64,000 nt of DNA, taken from positions 1,025,768 to 1,089,767 of the forward strand of contig JAJUBI010000007.1 in the NCBI GenBank assembly GCA_022419385.1, read 5' to 3'. This document shows positions 35,871 to 44,889 of the stretch, in pieces (within the stretch, counting starts at the first letter, position 1; each line of letters opens with the position of its first letter). Both the position numbers and the translations under genes were made by a program. Below the pieces are notes generated by a model. It did not search any database, was not told the DNA's origin, and saw only the letters and a list, made by a program, of their open reading frames with translations. This DNA is from Paraconiothyrium sp. Pb-2020. Lineage: Eukaryota; Ascomycota; Dothideomycetes; Pleosporales; Didymosphaeriaceae.

Positions 35871-36063
35871 GCAAGGAAGATGGTCATCATGTCTTGTGGT
35901 GCACAAAAATAGCCATGGTATTGGGGCGACGTGGCATTGCAACCCTGACATCTGGAAGAGGGCTGGAATCGACATTGTCTTCGACCTTCCTGAGGTCGGT
36001 GAAAACTATGAAGACACCATCTCGTCATGCATTCGTACTATTCCAGCCAGCACGAAAACTTGA
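35871..36063 (+). pseudogene. relic of a GMC-family FAD oxidoreductase
   Basis: Reading 35871-35909 gives ARKMVIMSCGAQK, the GMC-family ARKEVIVSCGA segment, then an in-frame TAG. After a shift of frame, 35941-36063 gives NPDIWKRAGIDIVFDLPEVG followed by an ENYEDTIS segment, matching the family pattern 'lsGIGdpe.L...GI.vv.DLPGVGeNlqDh'. Only this short internal part of a protein of about 550-600 residues is recognisable. It carries at least one stop and one frameshift, so it is dead. It lies 180 bases downstream of the monooxygenase stop codon, in the same orientation. Confidence 0.6.
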
Positions 36064-36099
36064 GTAATCCGCTACTAACTGTTGTTCCAAACGTAATGA

Positions 36100-36505
36100 T
36101 TACGGTAATGAGGATTGTCGTAAAGACTTCAGATATCTTTATCAAAGAGCTGGGTTTGCCTCGAGTTTTGAACCATTTCATATCGCCTACGCTCGCAGCT
36201 TCCGTAGTGAATTCTAAATGTTGGATATCCAGGTTTACCACGCTACCTGCTGAGCTTGCCGTAAGGTGTTGTGCCGTCTCCTGGAGCATGAGGGTCGACA
36301 TGACGTTGGTTGCCAGTACAAAAGCCCCGGTCTGAGCGTGCGATGATTTGCACAGAAGAGATCATGTGGGGAAGGTAAACCAGATACTGATTTGATGATC
36401 ACTCAAACCTATGTGCATGCTTTCAATCGAGAACCAAGGAGCCCCCAGCAACGCCGCGCTATGCAATATGATGACACTGAATGAACTCAATGGACCAGCA
36501 TGTCC
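36100..36505 (-). pseudogene. possible N-terminal/middle relic of an SDR
   Basis: Minus-strand pieces read VIILHSAALLGAPW and, after a break, GAFVLATNVMSTLMLQETAQ then SSAGSVVNLDIQH. The order (NAA-type motif, then a VNV...LL helix, then a strand ending near the catalytic Ser) is that of fungal SDRs of the kind 'vNvvstfLLalLLLP.lretA'. The similarity fades near 36.1 kb. It ends just below the BUD13 stop codon. The missing C-terminal half may be the piece at 31.9-32.2 kb. Confidence 0.38.
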
Positions 36506-36516
36506 AGATGGTACTT

Positions 36517-37551
36517 CTACTCGTCCATTTGCCATTGGTACTGAAGCTTCTCGATATTGGCCTTCCGGTTCCTGGAGCTGAACCATTCGCTTTCGAATCC
36601 ATTTCCTCTATCAACGCCATCCCAACGATGGCCCGGGCGGATGCCGTAGCGATTTGGTTGAAAAGCTCCCTGGTAGAGCGGCTTGCCTGTGATGCTCCGA
36701 CCGGCTTTCTTCTTGCGTAAGAAACCAGCCGCAGGGTCGTTCCACCTTCCCTGCTCTTTCAAATCATCGTTAAGCTCGGCATCATCCGCATAGCGTGCTA
36801 TCGTCAGGCCTTTGGCATCTTGCAATTGCTGTTTCCGTCGCGCCGCCTCTGCGTTTTGCACATCTCCTCTCGCCGCCCTCTCTTTTTCTAGTTTTTTCCT
36901 TTCTTCCTCTTCCGCCTTTTTTCTCGCTTCTGCGCGCTTCATAGCTACGTTGATTATCCGTCCGCTGGCATCTCGGTAGATGGTCTCTCCAGCTCCGCCC
37001 TCCTTGGCCACCTCTGCTGCCTTTCTCGTCTCCTCATCTTGCTTCTTCTTCATGACCGCGGCGAGTTGCTCTGCCGTCTGTAGACCGGCGCGAACCCCAG
37101 ATTCCATGAATACGCCCTCTGTGTCTTCTACCGCCGGCGCTTCATCTTCGTTGTCAGCGGCCTGTTTGCGGTCAGAGGCAGCCGATGCTATGATCGCGTC
37201 TGCTGCGGCTGCGTCTGCTGAGAGTTGTGTGGCGTGCGAGGGTGCTGCGACACCGACTGTTTTCCAGGCTGCATCCTCGGCTGGTTTCGACTTTTTTTTG
37301 GATTTCTTGGACGAAAGTGTCATTCCAGCTACGTCGAAATTAGCAGCGTGAGCGTCTGCGCCGACTGAACGGAGAAACGTACCAATGGTCGGCGCATCAT
37401 CGTCGTCCTCATCTGCGCCCTTGTTCCAGCCAGAAATATCGTCGTCGTCGATTTTAAGACCGCCATCTTTGTGCTTTCTTCTGCGTTTTTTTGACCTTTT
37501 ATCCGAGTCTGCTGTGAGATAATTCTTTGCGAGATAGTCGGCGAGGGACAT
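36517..37551 (-). CDS. BUD13: pre-mRNA splicing factor BUD13/CWC26 (RES complex)
   Basis: Exons 37551-37383 and 37328-36517 give 326 residues. Starts MSLADYLAKNYL, followed by a Lys/Arg-rich stretch. The C-terminal half has the conserved family block ETIYRDASGRIINV, an Ala/Lys/Glu helix and the end LYQGAFQPNRYGIRPGHRWDGVDR. Bud13 with Pml1 and Snu17/Ist3 forms the RES complex, which helps splicing and retains pre-mRNA in the nucleus. The 54-nt intron (37329-37382) has GTACGT, a GCTAATT branch site and a TAG acceptor; it is a multiple of three with no stop, so a genome annotator could miss it and add 18 residues. Confidence 0.9.
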   Translation of the reverse strand: MSLADYLAKNYLTADSDKRSKKRRRKHKDGGLKIDDDDISGWNKGADEDDDDAPTIGTFLRSVGADAHAANFDVAGMTLSSKKSKKKSKPAEDAAWKTVGVAAPSHATQLSADAAAADAIIASAASDRKQAADNEDEAPAVEDTEGVFMESGVRAGLQTAEQLAAVMKKKQDEETRKAAEVAKEGGAGETIYRDASGRIINVAMKRAEARKKAEEEERKKLEKERAARGDVQNAEAARRKQQLQDAKGLTIARYADDAELNDDLKEQGRWNDPAAGFLRKKKAGRSITGKPLYQGAFQPNRYGIRPGHRWDGVDRGNGFESEWFSSRNRKANIEKLQYQWQMDE

Positions 37552-38048
37552 GTTGTGCCGAGTTGTTTATGAAGCGGGCGGTCGACGGCTAGAGGAGCGA
37601 TAATCGTAAGTGCCAAGCTATATCCCAGGCAGCTTGCACGTGAGGACGCATCATTAGCGTGATCTGTGACGCCCCACCAGAGATCTCCGTCTCTAACAGC
37701 TGCTCAATTACATGTCTACTTTTCTCGAAACCTGAAATATCGCGTTCAAGCTTCCGAGACTGCAATCTGGTCTACGGTGTTGTATACGCGCCGAAAAGCA
37801 TCTACCTAATCAGAACCCTTTCACATAGGAAAGGTGCAACATGACATACGACAATGAAGCAGTGGTTTCGTCTACCCGTTCGCCAACTACACTAGCAGAG
37901 CGCTTACAGATCGATCACACCAAACAAGAAATGGCTGCGGAGCTCTACTGGTGTGTGATCGTTGCCCGTCGCGCCAAGGCGCTATGTCGGCATACACAGG
38001 TGCCTTCTCCTACAGTTGACACTCGGAGCGAGTTGACAGAACCCCGCG
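37552..38048. other. divergent promoter region, BUD13 and alkyltransferase-like gene
   Basis: About 0.5 kb between two divergent genes. An open frame at 37841-38176 overlaps the start of the next gene in a different frame and is most likely a chance one. Confidence 0.55.
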
Positions 38049-38694
38049 ATGGCGCCTGGCGAGCGCTCCGAAGAGGCGTATCTATGGTTTTCTACCGTGT
38101 GCGAGGCGATTCAAGAGATCCCGCCTGGAAAGGTCACATCATACGCGCACATCGCAAGGCTGGTCGGAAAGCGTAAGCAGGCAGAGGCTTTGGAGCATGA
38201 CTAGACTCGCTGACAAGGCTGCGACATCAGCTCAATGTCCAAGGTAACACATGTTGTTCCGCACGCAGCATCAGGAATGTACTGAGCATGACGTCGGGTA
38301 GACAGGTAGGCGTCTGTCTCAAACACCTGCCAGCTGCGTCGACGGATCCTGGCAAGGAGTCCCCTAAATGGCACGATGGGAACGTTCCTTGGCAGCGCGT
38401 GATCAACGCCAAAGGAGGGATCAGTCCAAGGTCAGTCTAGGCTTTCTCTAATCTCCATGAAGCATCATCTACTGTTCGCTGACAGGACAAAGAGGACCTG
38501 GCGGTGCTGCCCGCCAGGCCGCCGCCCTTCGGAGAGAGGGCGTCGCGGTGACGCAGAACGCCATGGGCGAGTTCTCCGTCGACTTTGGGGAGTACGGCTG
38601 GTTCCCGTCGGTCTTGCCCAGTGAGGCCGAAGAGTCGGAGAGCAGCGATGACGAAGATGAGGAGGAAGCAGACGCGGCGGCGTACCATACCTGA
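38049..38694 (+). CDS. ATL1: alkyltransferase-like DNA-binding protein (ATL, Atl1-like)
   Basis: Four exons: 38049-38172, 38231-38243, 38302-38430, 38493-38694, giving 155 residues. The second exon is only 13 nt and supplies the PQCPR that joins VGK to QVGVCLKHLP. The fold is that of O6-methylguanine-DNA methyltransferase: AIQEIPPGKVTSYAHIARLVGKP, then VPWQRVINAKG, then SPRGPGGAARQAAALRREGV. In true methyltransferases the active site is PCHRV; here Trp replaces the acceptor Cys (PWQRV), so the protein should bind alkylated guanine and pass it to nucleotide-excision repair rather than repair it itself, as S. pombe Atl1 does. The arginine finger segment is PRGPGG. The tail (SEAEESESSDDEDEEEAD) is acidic and not part of the family core. 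Confidence 0.88.
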
Positions 38695-39669
38695 GGCATG
38701 GAGATAGGCATGTCACCATCACAACAGGGCGAATGATTGCAGGAACATAGGCGGGCTGTGATAACACGTGCCGTGGGAATGGTTCCCGCAGGCAATCAAC
38801 ATTACGCCGCGTAGATAAACACGCCGCGGGGAGCGATGAGCGAATACGCGGAGGGGCGATACGCAGGCAGATAGGTAGTCAGTTGCCGGGCCCGAGAGGC
38901 CCCGCTGAATGGAGAGGGGTACGGCAGCGCGTGCTCGGAGACGCCCATGTCACAATATCCACTGAAGGTGTCGAGATGAAAGCATCCGTATTGCGACATG
39001 CCCGTCGAGGCGCGACCGTAGGCGTCAAGCAATTGCGGGGAACGCCGGAGTCGACTCAAACCCGCTCAGCCTCCAACCACCCGCCCACGTTCGGCGGACC
39101 AGGGCGCATGATGGAGCTGGAGCCCATGTTGTCACAGGCGCCAATGTCATCATCGTCCAGGTCGCAGCTCAGCAGGTTCGCAGCGTCGCCGCACCGGGCC
39201 TCGGCGAATCGGAACGCGTCTCACGTGGATGCTCCCTCACCAAGGTGCTCTTATCGCGAGCTACGCCAGGCACAACAAAGGAAGTGGGCGTGAGCCTGCG
39301 CCGCTCCATAAAGCCGACCGCAGCCACCCTGCTATCCGTCTGCATCACAAGCGCTTCTATGTCCGTACAATAACTGCATCGCCACCTGGGCTCATAGTTC
39401 CCAGAGCACCCACCCTGAGTCACTCCTCAGAGTCATCCAAGACAAGATCCGAGGACGAGTCACACTTTCTGCTGCTAGCCGGCTCCTATTAGTACCTTCC
39501 TGTCATACCAAGCTACCTTGCACTTCGCTGCCTATCCTACTCTCTTCCTCACAACTGCTCCCCTATCTCCTTAGCCACCTGCACAACCCTCCTTGTCCAC
39601 TTCCCTGTATAGCCCGCGATACCCATACCCGCCACCCCCTCTATCGGTCAGCAAGCTCTCAACAGCACC
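38695..39669. other. intergenic; C+T-rich promoter at right end
   Basis: Nearly 1 kb. No gene recognised at 38.7-39.4 kb. Bases 39490-39660 are strongly C+T-rich and run up to the ATG at 39670, as in promoters of well-expressed fungal genes. Confidence 0.55.
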
Positions 39670-40244
39670 ATGGCATCGGAGCAGACCTTCACCAGCGACT
39701 TGCGCAGCGAGTCCAAGGAGTTCAACCGCGACAAGACCTCCCGAGTGAAATGGGCGCATGGCGCGTCCTACGGACCTGGTCGTCGGGCTGAGGAGAACCG
39801 TCCTCGACCCGCGCGGGTCGCTGCTGTCCCAAAGTGAGTTTACACTGGACGTTCCTGCTACGCAAAGTGTAATCTAACGTATGCAGAGCACTGAAGAGCT
39901 CCGTTGGCATCGACAAGGCCCGCTCCACCATCAAGAACGATATCGCCTACGCTAGTGGCGATTCTTCGGCCGACGAAGAGGTCGACCACCCTTCCGTTGC
40001 GCCCGTACCAGACGCTGGTGTTGCCTACTCCTTCGATGCCGAGTGTGGACCCAGCCATGGCAGCCAGGTCCTGGGTCTTGCCCTTGCAAAGGCCATCGAG
40101 ACCTTCGAGGTTCGCCAGACTGATAAGCTGATCAAAGACGAATATGAGGTGCTTCGCCTGGATGACGACGCTTTGTCTCCAGGCCCAAGCACCGCTCGGA
40201 AGGTTGCGCCTGAGGACGAGGACTACGAATTCGTTGAGGCATGA
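39670..40244 (+). CDS. conserved hypothetical small acidic protein
   Basis: Exons 39670-39833 and 39887-40244 (53-nt intron, GTGAGT donor) give 173 residues. I do not recognise a domain. It has a charged N-terminus (SESKEFNRDKTSRVKWAHG), a middle with SSADEEVDH, a short predicted helix (GLALAKAIETFEVRQTDKLIKDEYEVL) and an acidic end (EDEDYEFVEA). Codon use is regular and the leader is pyrimidine-rich, which supports a real expressed gene. No signal peptide or membrane segment. Confidence 0.75.
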
Positions 40245-41065
40245 ACCATCGCCTTACCCACCACACCCTTTCCTTTCACGACTTGTATGTTTCCCACATG
40301 AGCGACTTGGCATGCTTGTTTATCGGCGTTTGATTTCGGACGGCAATCATATCGGCACGCCCGACATCGGTAGTATTTTGCATTGTAACGGTTATGGCAT
40401 CAACAGGCGAGCGTTCGGCGCTTTCTGAGGACTTGAGCGGTCATACCAGCCTCTGTTCTGCTTTGTGACATTGCGTTTGCTTTGGGTAAGGCGGGAGAAC
40501 GGTACAATAGTACCTCCGACGGATCGGATAGTCTAGTTTGTCGCGTTCGCTCGACTCCTAATCCTATCATCAGTAGCAAGGGTCCATGAATTCACGGTCC
40601 CCTAAACCACACAGCCTGCTTACCTTTGCCATTGTGCTTGAGTGACAAATGTGATCGCGCGTCATTCCCCGCACTTTGCAAGCGACAGTCACGGCAAACT
40701 CAAGCCTGAAACACGACGGCGCCGCTGATGGCAAGGCAGGTTGAGTTCTAAGAGGTTGGTCGATGCCGATCGCAACGACTAGCGCTACGTCATGGAACTT
40801 TGGCAATCGCATGCTGCGACGTCTAACCCACAGACTTTCATTCCACCAAACGCCTCTCAAGAGCTTTGTTGACTCCCTTATCCTTGGGGCTCACCTAGCA
40901 GACGTCGCAGTACGCGCAAGTCACTCGCCACTCGGGTGTCCACGCTCCGTTATCAGGATCCACCAGCTGAGCCCCCTTGCCCAGCTCCGTATCTATCATT
41001 TTATGGCCTGATCGTAACTCGACGACCCTGTGAACAACACACCCAGCATCGCCAGCTTTGTCGCC
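40245..41065. other. intergenic upstream of the hydrolase gene
   Basis: 3' flank of the small protein gene and promoter of the hydrolase. Nothing recognised. Confidence 0.55.
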
Positions 41066-42457
41066 ATGACTGCTGATGCGTCTGCCGAACGGTTTGGCCG
41101 TCCTCGATGGATACTCCATGTGCAGGCGCAAATATGGCGCTTCCTCATGGGCATCGGCATGATGCTGCACAAACTCGCTAGACCGCTGCCACCCTCGCCC
41201 TCCTTCAACCGAACCATCGAAGCGACCGTTTCGCCGCTCAAAGGCCAATTCAAATTACATTTTTACGTTCCCAAGGATTACAGCAGGGTCAAGAAGTTAA
41301 AGGGTGCGAAGAGATATCCATGCGTCATAAATTTCCACGGAGGAGGGTTTGTGCTGGGGAGCGCGCTGGACGATGCTCGATGGGCAGGAGTGGTTGTAGA
41401 ACAAGTTGGTGCCATCGTTGTCAGCGTCGATTACCGCTGTGCGCCTGAGTTTCCATTTCCTACCGCGGTTGAAGACGGTGCCGATGCGGTGCTGTTCCTA
41501 GCCCAGCATGCCGACGAACTCTTGATTGATCCGAGTCGCTTTGCGATATCTGGCTTCTCTTCTGGAGGAAACATGAGCTTCACAGTTCCACTGTGTCTAC
41601 AGGGTGAATTGCTCGATCGCTCACCGTCTGGAGAGAAGATAGAGAATCCTGCGCGTAGAGGAAGCGTCCCTGCGATCAACATTCTCGCTCCTCCACAACC
41701 AACAATGTTGAAAGTGCCACCTCAGGCCAACGCCTCTGGATCGCGCGTCGCTCTCTCAAGAACAGTCACTGGAAACAGCCGTCTTGACCGAATCGCAATG
41801 CTCCGCACGACCGGACAATCCGCTTTATCACTCGTTTCCTCCTACAAAGAAGGCTCCGCCGTCGCCGTCGCAACGCATGGGTCCAAAGCCGAAGCTAAAA
41901 TCCGCGGCATCGTCTCCTTCTACCCACCCACCGACTACACGCAAACTCGTGCCCAGCGCCGCGCCACCTGTTCCCGCGCCGACCAACTCCTCCCCGCGGT
42001 CTTCACCGAGCTTTTCGACGACTCCTACCTCCAGCCCCCCGCGCTCGATCTCGCGCACCCGTGGCTCAGCCCCGGCGTCGCCCCTACAGACATGCTTGTC
42101 GCGCTTCCCGACGACATCGTTCTCTTCTGCTGCGAGTGGGACATGCTTCTCCACGAGGGCGAGAAGTTCCGCGACAGGCTTAAGACGGATCTCGGGAAGC
42201 GCGTGCACTACCACTGCGTACCCGGCGTGCCGCACGGATGGGACAAGGCGCCGAATCCGCTGCGCGAGAGCCCTGGCGCGAGGGACCAGTATAAGGTTGC
42301 GTGCAAAGAGTTGAAGCGCATTTTTGATATCGAGGATGAGATTGTGGAAGACGGGTTGTGTGAGTGTCCGCATGAGAGAGATGAGGAGGCGAGCATCGGG
42401 ATGGAGAGTGTGAAGGAGGTGCAGACGAGGGAAACTGCGAGAGCGGGGCCGCAGTAG
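41066..42457 (+). CDS. alpha/beta hydrolase of the hormone-sensitive-lipase (fold-3) family
   Basis: Intronless, 463 residues from the ATG at 41066 (an upstream open stretch starts with no ATG). The oxyanion-hole motif is HGGGF, the family VSVDYRCAPE follows, and the nucleophile elbow is GFSSGG. The catalytic Asp is in CCEWDMLLHEGEKF and the His in VPGVPHGWDK, so the triad is complete. Between elbow and Asp lies a long, poorly conserved insert of about 120 residues rich in Ser, Ala and Pro. Relatives hydrolyse esters and lactones; the substrate is unknown. It might act after a Baeyer-Villiger enzyme, but the nearest one is 6 kb away with unrelated genes between. Confidence 0.85.
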   Translation: MTADASAERFGRPRWILHVQAQIWRFLMGIGMMLHKLARPLPPSPSFNRTIEATVSPLKGQFKLHFYVPKDYSRVKKLKGAKRYPCVINFHGGGFVLGSALDDARWAGVVVEQVGAIVVSVDYRCAPEFPFPTAVEDGADAVLFLAQHADELLIDPSRFAISGFSSGGNMSFTVPLCLQGELLDRSPSGEKIENPARRGSVPAINILAPPQPTMLKVPPQANASGSRVALSRTVTGNSRLDRIAMLRTTGQSALSLVSSYKEGSAVAVATHGSKAEAKIRGIVSFYPPTDYTQTRAQRRATCSRADQLLPAVFTELFDDSYLQPPALDLAHPWLSPGVAPTDMLVALPDDIVLFCCEWDMLLHEGEKFRDRLKTDLGKRVHYHCVPGVPHGWDKAPNPLRESPGARDQYKVACKELKRIFDIEDEIVEDGLCECPHERDEEASIGMESVKEVQTRETARAGPQ

Positions 42458-43120
42458 ATGAGTTATTGTGGCTCTGGTCGATGTATCAGGATATTGCATG
42501 TAGCACGTCTTTTAGCACGGCGTTTGGCGTGGGTTTTTTTTAGCGCAGCATTTCTGGAAGAGCTTCCTGGACAAAAAGGTCATTGTATTCTTGTATATCG
42601 TAGTCTACCTTGGTAAATGCCATCTTCTACTGTTAGATGTCTCTTGCGCGCTTTGTCCTCTCAAGTGCTTTCTTCGTTTTCAATGGCTGTTACCGCTTGC
42701 TGCCTGGATGTGCCTTCCTCCTTGACGCTGAGGACTGTATGACAATAACCTAGCTCATCATTACACGTCCTGGTCTGCTTCTGATTCGCGCGTTGATATG
42801 ATGCGCAGGTCCGCTTTTGAGTACAGTGCTTTTTCTTTGTTCGCGAATTTTACCTGTTAAGCCCACCGGATAGTGCTATTATGTTCTGTATCTCCGACGG
42901 CTATTTCAAAGGTAAGATCGGGATGCCAAAAACAGATAACAGATCTCGAGCTGATGTGGACATCCACCCCGTATCTTCTCGCTTGGGGAACGGCGACAGA
43001 ACACCCTCTGATTGCAAGCATTGAGCCCATAACCACGGCATTTAGTAACATTAAAAGAGCTCTGCGAACAAGGTGGGAACTACGAACTTTCTACCTACAA
43101 TTAACTACACTTTGTTCCGA
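42458..43120. other. intergenic, convergent 3' ends
   Basis: 3' flanks of the hydrolase (+) and the Sec14-like gene (-), with a short T run near 42533. No gene seen. Confidence 0.6.
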
Positions 43121-44331
43121 CTATACCGGCCCATTTGTTTGTTTAATGTTCATCACCGCAGCCTTTGATGCCACCTTTCCACTTCTCTGTGTACCATTCT
43201 CACTTCCTGACAAACACGCAACAAGCCCATCACCCTCGTTCCTCCACTTTACAGGGCCCACTGGAAACTCCTGCGCCTCGTTCCATCCCAGGTTCTCTTT
43301 GACCTCCTTCTCCAAATCTGGTAGCATACCATGGCTCCATTCGAGTTCTCCGCCCCATCGTTTGGGTATACTATCAATGTCAATATGCTCCTTCAACGTC
43401 GGCATGGCCTCATCGGCTGACAAGAAGATCAGTTTCTCCGCGGTGCCTGCCTCAATCCAAGGCTTGATCCATTTCCACGCGGCGGGGAAGAAGGCCGGCG
43501 CATTCATGACCTGCAACACGCGTTAACAGTTGAATTGTCGAACGTGATCTTTGGAATTCTCACAAAAACACGACTCAACACCTCCGGATACGACCCTGCA
43601 AGTATTCCACTCGTCTCTTGCGCATACTTCTTCACGCCCCAGGCCTGCCTGATGCCTAGTGAGGAGGCATCAATGAGATACAAGCAATTAATCACCGAGC
43701 TATCCTCGGTGTCCCCTTTGACTTCGTCGGCCAGAGGTAGTACGAAGCGCGTCAGGAAGTCATGCACTGCTAGCGTGTTTTTGGTGCCTACGCCTTCTTC
43801 TCGGCCTTGGTTGGGCGCATTGTATTTAGCTAAAGTGTCGCCGTCTAGGTGTGCTATGTCGAAGAAGCAGATTGGTAGGCCACGCTTAGAGAATCGGCCC
43901 GTCCAGTGCGGGTATAATTTCCGGGCTTCATCGAAGTCGTGGATATCGATTCCATCGTAGCTCTTTATGATGTCCGTCGCGATGCGGAGGTTGATTGCTT
44001 CTCTGAACTGCGTATATGCGCCTTCGATGTCGAACTGGCGGGCGCGAAGGAAACGTCTGTAGAGAATATGAGTACTGCACATGGTATGCGATATCGCCTC
44101 GTGGAGTAGAGCTACACACAAAATAGTAGACGCATCATTGATTCCTGATCTGGTCTCATTCTTGTCAAGGTCGGCAGGCCAATTCAAAAGATGCATGTGC
44201 ACGCTTTCGCACTTTTCTACAAGTTTCTTGAACGCTGCGGCTTCGTCGGCGGTCAATGAAGCCATGACTTCGGCACTCCCCGGCAATGTCTCTCCTTCCA
44301 CCTTTAATGCTGTTCCCTGCACTTCCTCCAT
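43121..44331 (-). CDS. Sec14-like CRAL-TRIO lipid-transfer protein
   Basis: Exons 44331-44120, 44056-43564 and 43510-43121 give 364 residues. The CRAL-TRIO-N part ends INDASTILRFLRARQFDIEGAYTQF, which only reads correctly after removal of a 63-nt intron (44057-44119, donor GTGTGT). The lipid-binding domain has PHWTGRFSKRGLPICFFDI, INCLYLIDASSLG and, across the last intron, SRVFVMNAPAFFPAAWKWIKPWI, the usual Sec14 signature. Such proteins exchange phosphatidylinositol with another lipid and present it to kinases at Golgi or plasma membrane. The 63-nt intron is a multiple of three without stop, so retention would add 21 residues. The start at MEEVQG is the most likely; no better upstream ATG is in frame. 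Confidence 0.84.
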
Positions 44332-44889
44332 TGTCTTCTGTACACCCAATGCAGTACTAGGAAACAAGAATGTCAATCACACCCAAGATCTGCCTAAACA
44401 CTTCAAAAAGGATGCCTGGGCTCGCCGGAATGCTTGGGGAGACGGTGGGGATAGTGAGGATTCGATGTCCTCAGCTCGGTTCCATTATGAATGACGACAA
44501 AAGGAAGTCCACAGCGTCGATGCGCGGATGCGGCGTGTATGGTAGCTACCTGCCATCAAATCTGGACCCCCACTTCCAAGTGCGGCCTAGCCGTTCTTCG
44601 TCTGCTCAACCACCGACGCACAACTCATGCGCAATGTATACATCTCTCCCCAGCAGCTGATGTGCTGCGCGAAAAGTTACAGCAGGGTCTTCTTGGGCGC
44701 CTTCGCTACCGCCTGCTCATTTGGGCGGGGAGATGGGCTCGTATTCGGCATCGCAAGGCTCCATCCGCACCATGAGAAGCGCTACAATATCCTTGTAGCC
44801 GAGCTGAATATTATACATCTTGTTCGACAGCTCGTCTCGCTCCAGCAACCTACATCGAAGTTCAAAGTCTGCTAGACCATCCACAACAA
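44332..44889. other. divergent promoter region, Sec14-like and HET genes
   Basis: About 560 bases between two divergent genes; no specific element recognised. Confidence 0.55.

Noticed and set aside
41066..42457. Functional coupling of the HSL-type hydrolase with the Baeyer-Villiger enzyme
   Set aside because: BUD13, the ATL gene and a small conserved gene lie between them, so there is no cluster evidence.
17421..44119. Three introns (17421-17471, 37329-37382, 44057-44119) that are multiples of three and free of stops
   Set aside because: With about 30 short introns in the window, a few such cases are expected by chance. All three have good donor and acceptor borders and removal improves family agreement, so I treat them as normal introns.
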